From Malaya genurostris (lineage: Eukaryota > Arthropoda > Insecta > Diptera > Culicidae): 64,000 nt of DNA. The stretch covers positions 236,436,666 through 236,500,665 of the forward strand of contig NC_080571.1 of assembly GCF_030247185.1 (NCBI RefSeq), in the 5' to 3' direction. The number at the start of each line of letters is the position of its first letter. The stretch's first letter is position 1. Below, in pieces: positions 10,728-22,049 of the stretch. Below the pieces are notes generated by a model. The model ran no database searches, was not told the DNA's origin, and saw nothing but the letters and a program-made list of their open reading frames with translations. The position numbers and the translations under genes were made by a program.

Positions 10728-11904
10728 ATGGAAGACGAACATGATTATACACCTCGTAAATACTAATCATTTTTTAATTACCTGTTTTACTTAGTACAAT
10801 TTTGGATTCTAGCTAAGGCCCGAAAAGTCACCATTACACTACCAAAGGGAATAACGTTGAAAAATTTACCACGAAAAAAAGATAAATCACCTTCAGATTC
10901 AATAGAAATGGTAGAAATTCAAACCGGCAATGGACTTAAAGCGATAAAGAGAAAGGTTCCAATTATACGACAACCAGGGGAACTTATCGTCCCTAAACAA
11001 TTTAAATCTTCTGAAACCGTAACAGGTAGGTCTGCACATTTCAATTTCCATACTTATAGGTTTTTATGCATTATAATTTAAGATTCTGTGTGCGGTAGCT
11101 CAGAACTTAGTTATGTTTTTTTCTTCTCCACTTTTAGTTTCTCAATCACCCTCATTTGACTTCCCATTGATAAAGAAAGAATGGACAAGGGTTCCCCCGC
11201 CTGGCGTGAAAACAGCTTTGAAGGAGGATAGATCGGCGGAGCTTTCGCCAGAAACAGAAGAGTTTGATGACGAAACATCACAGGAGTGCGACCAGTCAGA
11301 GTCCTCCAATGAACGATTAGACCGAATCGAAAAAAAGTTGGACCGCATGCTCTCGATACTCAATCATCATGATTCTGTTCTCAAAGGTCTAAAGTGGAAT
11401 ATGAAAGACTTGCGACTTGAAATTCAGAACATGCCTAAAGCGTCGACTGAAGAAGTTTACATTACTGATAGGGATCCGGTTCCAGTGTTAAGATCAAACA
11501 AGCGAACGATTTTCTTTCCGATTGCAGACGATGCATATCTTTTGCGACTTGATGAGCTAGCCCAGGCAGATGAAGATACACGTGACGAATTGACCAGTTT
11601 GTATGATGAAGCACCGAGTACCAGTTTGTACGAATATTTACGCAAGAACATTGGTCAGCTTTTCCAAAATACATCTAGATACACTTGGACAGGACGTCCT
11701 TCTAATGCTACACCGATGGGGCCACTTTCCAATGCGGCTCACAAATTGAATATAATCGATTTACTGATATTAACTGCACGTGACAAATTCTACAACGCAA
11801 GTCGTGATTTGATAGAAAGAGAATTCAAACGGGCGCTAACTAATTTTAACGATACTAAATATAGCAAACAGAAACGTCGAATGGAACAAAAACTTCAAGA
11901 ATAA
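10728..11904 (+). CDS. DUF4806-like coiled-coil protein, paralogue 2
   Basis: Three exons fit cleanly: 10728-10755 (MEDEHDYTP start), 10813-11025 and 11138-11904. Junctions are GT-AG with phase 1 at both introns (57 and 112 bp), giving 335 residues. Exon 2 carries KRKVPIIRQPGELIVPK, the counterpart of the basic motif in paralogue 1. Exon 3 carries an acidic linker, a coiled coil (RLDRIEKKLDRMLSIL) and the C-terminal DUF4806-like domain (FFPIADDAYLLRLDELAQADE, YTWTGRP, LIEREFKRALTNFNDTKYS). The frame is intact with no stops, so it is probably functional. Similarity spans the whole protein, which indicates tandem duplication. Function is unknown; a protein-protein or chromatin role would be speculation. 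Confidence 0.75.
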
Positions 11905-11905
11905 A
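11900..11905 (+). promoter_or_regulatory. Polyadenylation signal overlapping the stop codon
   Basis: AATAAA spans the TAA stop (11902-11904) of the second DUF4806-like gene. If used, the 3' UTR would be only a few tens of bases. Confidence 0.45.
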
Positions 11906-11909
11906 GTTT

Positions 11910-12416
11910 GACTTGCGAATGTTTAATACACTACAGTACTACAGTTCTAACTCGAGTTATTTTAGTTACTTTTATTTCCATTTCAACAAAATGCTGTTTT
12001 GTTTCCGTTCCCAAAAATCGACATCTCTCTGAATCAAACGTGAAAATATGACTCGTCGACAAATATGACGCTTTGAATACTAAGTGGTGTGTTTTTTAAC
12101 ATCGAAGAGACGTGCCAACTATTCTTGGTGAAAAAACTATTCACCATTCAATTTAAAAACATTTTGAATGTCAATAATTCGGCAATTTCTCAATAATCGT
12201 TTTATGTATCAGTTATTTTTAAATAATACTTTTATGGAACGATTTCTATACGCTAGTTGTACACTTTCAATGATAGACGAACGATAAGTGAATTATTGCT
12301 ATCCATACGCAAAATCCTGGAATTCATAGCTCTGATTAGTAATTTAGAGTAACATTGATTCAGTTAGGTTTTCAACCTTTAGGTGTAAATATCATTTGTA
12401 CTACTGCGTTAATATA
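11910..12416. other. No gene seen
   Basis: AT-rich spacer after paralogue 2; no repeat or coding family recognised. Confidence 0.5.
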
Positions 12417-12825
12417 CACCCCTATTCTGTACGTCGATCGATTCGAAATATTCCGATAGAATGTGTAGTTTCCATTCTACATTCCGTTCGAGTTGGGTAT
12501 GAACTCGAATATCATTCGTTCGAGTTGTTCAATTTTCGAACATTACTCGATCGACTTGCGTACGTATTACTTCTGTTCGGCTTAGAATCGTTCTAATTTC
12601 TTTTACAAGTGTGACGGTTTCGTTTACTAAGAAATGACTAATATAAAAAGAACGTTTAAGTAGTGTCGACTGCTTCGATGGTTAGTGTTCGAAATTTCTA
12701 GTGTTTCTGAACGAGAGTCGATCGAATCATACAAGTCGAACGGAATAAAGAATGCAAAATTCGAACTCGAACGAAAGTGTAGATTCGTTCGTATCACAAA
12801 TCCGTCGGATTGCAGAATCGGGGTG
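12417..12825. mobile_element. MITE of the CACCCC-ATTCTG family, copy 1
   Basis: It runs from CACCCCTATTCTG (12417) to the inverted CAGAATCGGGGTG (ending 12825), about 409 bp. The interior is rich in TTCGAAC/GTTCGAG words on both strands. Related copies lie at 15069-15740. Confidence 0.75.
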
Positions 12826-12849
12826 AATGTTCCTAACAGTGATTAATAT

Positions 12850-13470
12850 CGTAGTGAGTACCACAATTTGGTCTTTCTGAAAGGCAGGAATGAATCCCGT
12901 ACAGCATCCGGATAGTATCTTTCAATGAAATGCAAATCCGAAATGAAATATCGAAATTAAAATTCTATATGCTGCTATTTTTATAGCCGTTAGGACCGCC
13001 CATTAGTGAAGAAGCTACAAACGAAATCAGGTAGAAACAAGCCTCTCAACAAAAATTGGATCAGTTTGGATTCTATCGCCACTGCGAGCAGATGTATTTT
13101 GTGTCGTTTGCAAAGCTAGTTTCGCCTCCGACAAGAGCGATTACGTCACAGCTGCCAGTCATTTGAATTAGTGAAAAAGCATCGCTGGAGAGCATTAAGC
13201 AAAATCAGCCGTTCTAATGGCTCTAAAAGTTTTCTAAAGAACTATTAGGATTTCTTGCTCGCAAATCGAAGGGAAATATCCTCAGTTTAGTGCAAATCTA
13301 GATCTAGATCAAGTGAAGCCTTCTTTGTTTTTGCGAAAAATTCATTGCATAATTCATACAATTGATCAACTAATTAATATTCGGAAGTGTTAAGAAACAT
13401 GTCAGTTGTTTTCGTATTCACGACATCCAGTTATGTCTCTGACATTACCCACCCGCCTTTTTATCAAAAT
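12850..13470 (+). repeat. Dispersed repeat J, copy 1
   Basis: Several blocks recur in the same order at 42630-43170, including a nearly identical stretch around ATTCACGACATCCAGTTATG and TCTCTGACATTAC (13415-13447 here; 43120-43152 there). The blocks are diverged and separated by indels. The type of element is unknown. Confidence 0.6.
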
Positions 13471-13827
13471 AATAATGCAGTATATTTGCATACTCCATAC
13501 TTACCTTACATACCAGCTATAGTCCCCATTCAACTCTTTATTAGAGAAATGCTTCCTAGGGGAGACCGGGGCAAAAATGGCCGCGGGGCGAAAGTAGCCA
13601 CTCGCAATAATTCGAACACTAAATGTCATATTTCATCGACTAAGGCCCCGGGAATTAGCTACAATTGGCGTATGTTCGTTTGACATGCGTCCATTCAATT
13701 GAGCCTCAGTTGGTCAGTGAGTGCGAAAGTGTCGAGTTTTTCGTCAAAAGTAAAATTTTCAAGTTCCAACATTTTTTGAATCATGGAATATATTTTCAGG
13801 GTCGAATCATATTCGGTTAATGTTTTA

Positions 13828-14760
13828 CCTTATGATAAAAAAGAACCGGAATTTTATTAAAAAACGCAAAATTTCAATTTTTAATAAATTTCTTTATTAT
13901 TGCCTTCAAAGTACTCTCCTCCTGCGGCAATACATGCATGCCAACGCTTGATCCAATTTTCCATACAAGTTTTATAGGCCGCCGAAGGTATGGCCTTTAG
14001 TTCACGCAGCGAATTCTCTTTTATAGTCTCTATGGTCTCAAAACGCGTTCCCCGCAATGGCAATTTGAGTCTGAGGAAGAGGAAAAAATCATGCGGGGCC
14101 ATATCTGGAGAGTACGGTGCTTGGTTGATGATATTGGTTGAGTTTTTGGCCAAAAACTGCGACACAACCAACGCTGTGTGAGCCGTCGCATTATCGTGGT
14201 GGTGGTCCAGCCGGGAAGCGACGCGTTTCAAACCCAAAACATCAGTTAAAATGTGTTCGGCTGATCCATAAGAGATGCCCAACAACACAGCAATCTCTCT
14301 AATCAGTACAGAACGATTTTGCAACACGATTTGCTTCGCCGATTCAATGTTTTCTTCAGTAACAGATGTTGTTGGGCGGCCAGGGATCTCATCATGATCC
14401 AAGCTTGTACGACCACCTTTGAAGCGTTTATATCACTCGTATGCATGTGTTTTTCCTAGACACGATTCACCAAAGGCCTTTTCTAACATTTTCAACGTTT
14501 CGGAACACTTAAATCCATTTGCAACACAAAATTTGATGCACGCACGTTGTTCTAAATTTTCATCCATTATAAAAACCGCCACACGAAAATTTTTCAACTT
14601 CTTTGTATAGACGCCAAACAAAAACTAATCGTGCGATATGCGTCAAAATTTGACAGAATGTGTATAAAAGTGTTGCCAACGTTGAGAGAAGAAAAGTTTA
14701 CCGATTGGACAAGTGCGGGAATTTTAAAATGAAAATTCCTGTTCTTTTTTTATCATAAGG
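13828..14760 (-). mobile_element. Internally deleted mariner-family element
   Basis: 933 bp. The terminal inverted repeats start CCTTATGATAAAAAAGAAC (one base length difference between ends) and TA duplications flank it (13826-13827 and 14761-14762). It is a different mariner lineage from the copies at 1, 30605 and 34375. The uninterrupted version of the host repeat is at about 22310-22320. Confidence 0.93.
13881..14621 (-). pseudogene. Mariner transposase with internal deletion
   Basis: The N-terminus (MDENLEQRACIKFCVANGFK) is in one frame at 14433-14573. The rest, starting in the HTH region (TEENIESAKQIVLQNRSVLI), is in another at 13881-14402. The middle is deleted: sequence jumps from the second HTH (KRVASRLDHH) straight to HDNATAH. 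The block containing the first catalytic Asp is therefore gone. The second Asp (HDNATAH) and the third (APHDFFLF) remain with 34 residues between them, which identifies DD34D mariner. It is non-functional as transposase but could be cross-mobilised through its intact ends. Confidence 0.88.
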
Positions 14761-15068
14761 TACGCCAATTAAGATGCGCTGAATCGAATGGTACTAGTGG
14801 TTTTTATGATAAACAAGTTTTAGTTTATGTTATGACATCGCAAAATTGAAATGAAGCGGTGAGACGAAAATAGCACCTTATTGGTGGGGCGAAAATGACC
14901 ACTAGACTCGGTCTGAGTCGTAAATTAATTGTTGTTTTTTAGAAAAACTTGTTTATTCTATGGAGCTTCACACTATTTTCGATTACGTACAAACGAAATA
15001 GTTCCAAGATCACCAATCTGGGGCATAATCGATTATCACAAATACGATATTACCGACGACGAGCTTAC

Positions 15069-15535
15069 CATCCCGATTCTGCAATCCGACGGATTCGTGA
15101 TACGAACGAATCTACACTTTCGTTCGTGATCGAATTTTGCATTCTTTATTCCGTTCGACTTGTAAGATTCGATCGACTCTCGTTCGGGAACACTTGAAAT
15201 TTCGAACACCAACCATCAAAGCTGTTAGCTATGAACTCGAATATCATTCGTTCGAGTTGTTCAGTTTTCGAACAATTTTTCGTACGTATTACTTTACGTT
15301 CTAATTTGTTTATACAAGTGTTTTCGTTTACTAAGAAATGAATAATATAAAAAGAAAAAGAACGTATAAATAGTGTTGACAGCTTTGATGGTTAATGTTC
15401 GAAATTTCAAGTGTTCCCGAACGAGAGTCGATCAAATCATGCCAGTCGAACGGAATAAAGAATGTAAAATTCGAACTCAAACGAAAGTGTAGATTCGTTC
15501 GTATCACAAATCCGTCGTATTGCAGAATCGGGGTG
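15069..15535. mobile_element. MITE of the CACCCC-ATTCTG family, copy 2
   Basis: From CATCCCGATTCTG (15069) to the inverted CAGAATCGGGGTG (ending 15535). The right arm (about 15300-15535) closely matches 12600-12825. The left arm is its inverted equivalent, so the copy is largely self-complementary. Confidence 0.65.
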
Positions 15536-15740
15536 ATTATTCATTTCTTAGTAAACGAAACCGTCACACTTGTATAAACAATTTAGAACGAATCTAAACC
15601 GAAAAGAAGTCATACGTACGCAAGTCGATCGAGTAATGTTCGAAAATTGAATAACTCGAACGAATGATATTCGAGTTCACACCCAACTCGAACGGAATGG
15701 AAATTGCAATTCGAATCGATCGACGTACAGAATAGGGGTG
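15536..15740 (-). mobile_element. Partial CACCCC-family MITE, copy 3
   Basis: The reverse complement of the first half of copy 1 (12417 to about 12640), ending GGGGTG at 15740 and abutting copy 2. Probably a rearranged or half-deleted insertion. Confidence 0.6.
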
Positions 15741-15976
15741 ATTTTCTCGAACGATTTGTTGTACAGCAGCAGATATTTTGTTCTCTTCCTCAGAACGCGT
15801 TCTGATTGGCTGGTATTGACATGGGTGAAATGAGACAGATTTTTCAATAGTGTACTATTGAAATACTTCAATGCTTTTCATTACACGCTTAAGTTGAAAA
15901 ATTTCGATTCTATTGGTAGTTAGATTATACAAATCCTTTCACAGATCACTGAGCTATGAGCTTTAAAAATACGAGA

Positions 15977-17020
15977 CACACTTAAATTTTTTAGCTGAGT
16001 CTCGACAAAATAATGCCGAGATTCGCACAGCCGAGTAATCAGCAAAAATAAAATTACTGAGCGTCTCGGCACCCTCAAATTTGACAAACGTCAAATATTG
16101 CAGAAATCGTCAGCGTAAGATTTACTGTTTGCTCAGTAAAACAATCCAATAAAACGAAAAAATGAAAAAATAAATTACCAATTCATCAGTAATTAAAAAT
16201 CTAGTCAATTAATTTTGTTTGTAATTTCTCAACATTATAAACACGACATTCAGAATCAAAAATTCATTTTATTAACACTTAAAGGAGGCTTACAAATTTG
16301 TTGCCAGTAGTGCTTAAATCCTCTACCTGAAAACATGTAACATAAAAAAATTTAAAAACGTTTGTCGGAAGGCTCGCATTTGATACCGAATACTGGCTTA
16401 CAAAAATTTTCAATATTTAATGATGCATATACGGTATTGTTAAAAAAAATAAACTTACTTTGATCTATTGAATTATTCCATGAACTGGATTATTTTTTCG
16501 CACATCCCCCAAAGTTTTGTCTCGAGGACGCTTCGAGCCCCGTGTTGGGTGTTTTTCCCTTATAATCGCGAGTGCTCTGATAAAGTCGCTTTTTATAAAG
16601 CGAAACATGTCACTATATTTATTCAATATTTGTACTTGCAAGTGGTTCCACGCTTCTTCGAAGATTATCCATTTTTTCACTAGAGAATTTCATCAGAAAA
16701 TAATCGCGCATTGCGAAGCGAAAATGTAACGCGGCAATAAATGATAGCTGTCGTGCTGGATCTCGGCAACAACTAGCGCATATTCCGAAATCTCGGCAAA
16801 CGTCTCTGCTGATGTCGGCATATCTGTTGTTTACTGATAAATTCAGCAAGCAATTATGCCAAATTTCGGCAAAGTGAAGCATTTTACCGAAATATCAGTG
16901 AATGCATTTAACGAAGTTCAGAAACATGCGTATTGATTACTGAGCAATCAGCAAATTTACGTGTTGCTGATCAGTTTCGGCATTTTATTATGCCGAGCTC
17001 AAAAAATGGTTTTAAGTGTG
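15977..17020. mobile_element. CACACTTAAA-end MITE, copy 1
   Basis: About 1,044 bp. Starts CACACTTAAA and ends TTTAAGTGTG. Internal subterminal blocks (TGCCGAGATTCGCACAGCCG near the left, TTATGCCGAGCTC near the right) also occur in the copy at 44751-45707. Flanking dinucleotides are GA/AA, so the target site is degraded here. No transposase. Confidence 0.75.
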
Positions 17021-18540
17021 AAGGCAAACGCGCCTTATGAATTATCCTCTTTGATACTCGTTTATACCAAACATTTCTGAAAAGTTTAATTTTTAAATAT
17101 TTGTTATTATGTCACACAACTGAATATTTTATCATAAAATTGTGATCATATTTCCGATGGCATGTAGAAAAAATTATGTTGATTGGTTAGATACAACAAG
17201 AGATATTCACGATCAAAAACTTATCACTCTCTCAGAGGGTAAATTTTGAAAAGGCACCCCATAGTAAAGTAAGTCGTTTTCACGACAAAAAAAAAACAAA
17301 ACAAAACGTGAATTACTTTGTATTACAAAAGACTCTACGGTTAAAACCTCTATAGTCAAAAAGACAAAATGATCAATGTTTGTGTAAGGAACAGTTGTTT
17401 TGGAAAGCAAATTTGGAGCTAGTTTATTAGAAATTAGTTTGGAATGGTTTGTGAACATCAAGCCAATTCGATTTTTTAAAGAGTGATTTTTTGTGGTATC
17501 TTTTTGGCAACATTGTTTTTGACAGATCACGTGTGTATCGTGTCTTGTGTCATTGTAAAGCTTGTTCAGTTTAGTCTATAATTGGATCATGAATCGTCAT
17601 TTGATTTACAATTTAATCATGAATGGGCGCTGGCAAAGTTGGTGGAAGGTCCACTTTTTTTTATCGAAAAATTGTGTTCAGCGACGTAGCAAAATTGTCG
17701 CATCTGAAGTGAAGACTAGCCAGAAGCATTGCAAAAGCTTCCAACGCATCTGAAAAAAGTCACAGTTAGGTGTGGAAAGAATACAAAAGATAAAGATAAA
17801 AAAGAACATATTCTTTGATTCAGAAATCAATTGCAAAATCAATTAACTACAGTTGGAAATCAACCATTTTGATCCTCCCAACGCTACATTTTATTTTATT
17901 AATCGTACTGTTGAATCGAAGATGGGGCATAATGTCAGTAGAGTGACTGTTGTGAGAAAATTCGTAAACCAAAAAATGGTTTTGTTTCTCTGGATTTTTA
18001 TTCTGTAAATAGAGACATTAGCACTGCTAAAAGTTAATTACTAAGTAGCAATCGTTCATTAGACGTTTAACACGGTTAAAATGTTTGTTTAGTCGAAGCA
18101 AAACCTTACATCGAAAAGCTGCCCAATGATATTTTCAGTTTTTTTTTTATATTTTCCAGCAAACGACAACTGCCAAACTTGCATAGAAGAAAGATCTTAT
18201 GAAAAGATAACGTTTGTGATAAAACTTTTGTTTAGAAAAGTCTTGAATACTTGAACTAGGAAGGGGGCGTTTTATCCAGCAATAATACAATCGTTACCCA
18301 AAGAGTAACATAAACTCAGTTGATAAGTTGCACGATCAGTATAAAAAAAGAGGACAGCAACATAACGATTGGGATATGATTTGTATGCAAGATAGTCTGC
18401 ATAATCCTTTATTCCCTGCACTTTGCTCTCCGTTGAAAATCAAATTGATATCAATGAATATTTTATCCTGCGTGGGAGCAACATATTTCCACATACAGAG
18501 AGAAGACGGTTCGCTTTGTGTTGATGTTTTGATTTAGCAG
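17021..18540. other. No gene seen
   Basis: AT-rich intergenic sequence. A short block at 17235-17275 is the inverse of the CTTACTTTA-TATGGGG sequence repeated at 41125 and 42025. Short ORFs have no support. Confidence 0.5.
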
Positions 18541-18802
18541 TGAAAGCCGCTTCGAAGGATAGACTGCTTGTCCCCGCGTGAACGCAAACAAACATGTGCT
18601 CGTCCTGCCACGTGGTGGTTCGGGTGCTGTGTGACGAAATTTGGTCCGGTCGTGCTTGCTCGGGTCCGGTTCGGATTTGGCGGGAAACATTTCGATTATA
18701 GCACCTTCCTTCGACGCATGGCCATTCTCAGCCGCACCGGTGAGAAGGAGCCAATTTCGGTGGCTCCTGCCATCAGTCCGCAGATGACTCTTGAGGTAGT
18801 CG
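18541..18802 (+). CDS. Candidate GC-rich 5' exon of an unknown gene
   Basis: A compact GC- and CpG-rich island stands out from its AT-rich surroundings. It contains an ATG in strong context (CGCATGG, 18718). The frame is open for 28 codons (MAILSRTGEKEP onward) to a donor-like G|GTAGGT at 18802/18803. Shape and composition fit a 5' UTR plus a short first coding exon, but no downstream partner was identified and I do not recognise the peptide. An opposite-strand frame (18463-18819) is also open, so coding status is unproven. Confidence 0.25.
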
Positions 18803-20370
18803 GTAGGTTTTCTCTCCAAGTGCGGTGCAGAATGGATACGGTTTAAGATTTTTAGTGAGATATTTTTTTGTGTATGCTGGAAGCTGTATCATAAAAAAAT
18901 TGGTGAGTTTTTCCTCTTTCTCGGTATTCAACTAATTAGAGATGGACAACGATACCGGATAAGGATGTCCATCGAAATAGACGGGTAATTGCTAGGGAAT
19001 TGTTGATCAAAATTTAATTAAATGCAAATTACGCCGTGAAGATGAAAGGGCTGAAGAAAATCAGGCACAAGGGTCTTTCTGGGCGGAAATCGGAAAATTT
19101 CGTTTGATACTGGAAAGCCCTCGAAGTGATTACATAAACTGTTTCTCATACTATGGTAGATAAACGGAAGAACCGCCCGAGCCGTGCTACAAACATTATC
19201 ATGCAGAGCAATGCGGAAAAGCAAAAGTTCGTATCGGTTTAGAGATAGAATAAAATGATGAATTAAGCTATCTCGAACCGGAATTGGATTCTGTGGAATA
19301 TATCACAAACATGGAGCAGCAGAAGGTGCGCATGTACTGAAAAATATATTCTTTTGAGTGCATCACATGTAGTGTTGACTGTGTACTGAACACAAATTTT
19401 TACTTCCGAAATGTATTCGTAAGACGTGAGTTCTGGCGAAATGCGTTCGGTGGGTTCATACCATGAATATCGTGTGTTAGGCAAATTTTGTGTTCATGTA
19501 AATAGATTAATTATCGTTTAGCATTTTAGAAGCATTGCATACACATTTTTAACTTGAGCATATTGTACTAATATTTTGAAAAATACCTACCGTTTCTAAA
19601 TTACTAATACCATCAATACCATTGAATCATTTGTTAGTTGCAGTTTCTGATAATATATATCTTTTATGTGATATGATTCGGTATCATTCGATTACAGCAA
19701 ACATCAAGAAATTATTCATACTTGTTGCTCCTTTTGAATAGGGGGGAGTAATTTATCTTTCACATCGCACAATCTATTCTACTATTTCTAAATTAAGGGA
19801 TGGGGCGGGGGAAGTGGTGACATTTTGGTTTAATGATTGTTTGAGATATTTATTGCATATAAAAACCTGCATTGTCTTTAGTGACTACCCATATGTATTA
19901 TATCATTGAACATTTACAACTTTAATAAAATATTATTATTGTAGAATAACATTAGTTCAACATGCTACAGAGCAGCGTGCATTAAATTTGCATTAAAGAT
20001 ATAATAAAGCAATATCTTACAACAGCTTATTTACGTAGCAGTGTGTAAAGGCTACCAGACTAAAAAGGCATTTTACCGTCATCCAAAGATCAACTCCATA
20101 AAATAAGTATATGCTGAAAAAAATGTATAAATTTAAATGTTAGATCCGAAAAAATACTTCAAATTTGTAATAAAAGAAAAAATATGTGTCGTTCAATTTA
20201 TTTCAAATTCGTATCACATAATTTTTCACGAATTCCAAATTATTTTTCAAGCTTTTCAAATTAAATTGCTCATGTTGACATCTTAAGGAAAAATCAAGTC
20301 ATATGCTGTAACAGCACATAAACAATTATAAAGCAGACCTACGACTTGGTGGTCTTACACTTGAAACCCC
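18803..20370. other. No gene seen
   Basis: AT-rich intergenic DNA with only short unsupported ORFs. Confidence 0.5.
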
Positions 20371-20372
20371 TG

Positions 20373-21570
20373 TTTTAATCCACCTAGTGGTGTAATGATA
20401 CCTTTCTCATATTACTCATAACATCATAAATATTACAATGGAATTCGCGCAAAAACAATTGTTCATTGAATAGAAGTAGGAAAATTTATTCGGACTTAGT
20501 CTAACAAACTCTAGTAATCTGGAAATAGTATCCACAACAAATTGAGGAATTCCGTAAAAAACTGTAAGACTTTTTTTTTGAACCTATAAGTTTGTGAAAA
20601 TCGATTTGGCCATCTTGAAGAAAGTTTAATGATTTGCAGTTTTTAATCACCATTTCCAATCCTTTCGAAACCGGATTCAGATGACCGGAATAGCCGAAGT
20701 TGGATCGTTTGCCAGCATCCAATATGAAACGACATTGACATTCTTTTATCTTTTTTTTCGTCTTTTACCAATATCACACACTAGTAGCAGACATCCGTAA
20801 CCGTTACGTTTTCTTTATAGCGTGTACGAAATAGAACAAAGCACGCATCGTGTTTTCCTCTTCCACGTTGTACGTACCGGTGTTGTACATTACATGGCGA
20901 TTTTAGAACACTTTGACACTCATCACCCTGTAACTGCGGAAGCGGAGGTTAGATCTGGATGAAATTTCACAATAGCTTTAAAGATAATATGAGCTATAAT
21001 TTAAATTAAGATTTGTGAAAATTGGTTCAAGCATCACACAGAAATCGAAGTGAATTCTAGTTTTGGAGTTTTTCTTCACCACTTTCGGTGCTTCCGGAAC
21101 AGGAGAAGGGGGGGGGGGGGACCAGTAGTGCTTAATTAAGTTTTATACCTACAAACGAACCAGCTCTGCAAACTAAAGGAATTTATCAGACAATTTTATG
21201 GGATTTGTACCTGTTTTTGACCATCGTTTGTGAAAAAATACTAATGAAATTTGTCTTTTTCCACTTATCATTTTTTAGTTCCGGAACCGGAAGTCGGATC
21301 CAGATAAAATGTTTTATTTTTTAGGAAACTATAAGACCTTTCATTTGAATCGTAGATAGCGAAAATCGGTTAAGCCATTTCAGAGAAAATTCAGAGCACA
21401 CTTTTTCTCTAATTTTCACATATTACCACGTAACTCCGGAACTGGAAATCGGATCCAAATTAATTTAATAGCAGGCTATGGGACCATAATACCTTTTATT
21501 TGAATCTTGATTTGTGAAAATCGGTTCAAACATGTCTGAAAACAGTGAGTGCATATTACAGTGAGTGAAT
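20373..21570 (+). repeat. Dispersed repeat G, copy 1 (internally repeated GTCGGATCC modules)
   Basis: Begins TTTTAATCCACCTAGTGG and contains several diverged modules of roughly 130-180 bp. Each has a GGAA-(A/C)-CGGA-AGTCGGATCC-type core followed by TTTGTGAAAATCGGTT. The block around 20775-20960 is shared with 49870-50075. I recall this type of repeat being abundant in culicine genomes. A G-run lies at about 21105-21120. Confidence 0.7.
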
Positions 21571-22049
21571 TATATACATGATTTGAATCAGACCGCAAGG
21601 AAGCAGATTTTATCGGTCACTGTTGAACTTTCAGTTGCTTGGATATATGTTTAATTTATTAGTTTCTATTTTCTACGTTATATTATGGTTTTACTACCGA
21701 TAGTAAATCCGAATACGTCATTGGATTAAAACGACACTTCCCAGAGTCTAAAATATTTGTTGATTACATATTTTGGCAGTGGAAAAAGCGTATATAAAAA
21801 GTTTCGAATATTCCATAGATTTTTATATAAATAAATCAGAATAAAGAACAAATTTCCCTGAACAATCCAATAATATTCATCTTCTTCCTTCTTCTGGTTG
21901 GCATCACTTCACTTGAGATGCCGTCGATGGATGGCTTGGCATCTTAGGCTATATTTCCAGTTAATTTCCGTTTATATTTCATTGGACTTTATTTTCACTC
22001 GACTACCAACGAAAACCTCGTTGTGTAGCAACGTCGAGTCGCTAAAGTG

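Larger units (their letters stand above)
13559..15068 (+). mobile_element. GGGGAGACC-end TA-inserting element, copy 1, interrupted and right-truncated
   Basis: It begins GGGGAGACCGGGGCAAAAAT directly after a TA (13557-13558). It matches the element at 22050-23745 collinearly up to about 15068, where a CACCCC-family MITE begins; the right half is missing. A mariner (13828-14760) is inserted in it. Copy 2 shows the corresponding uninterrupted site. Confidence 0.75.
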
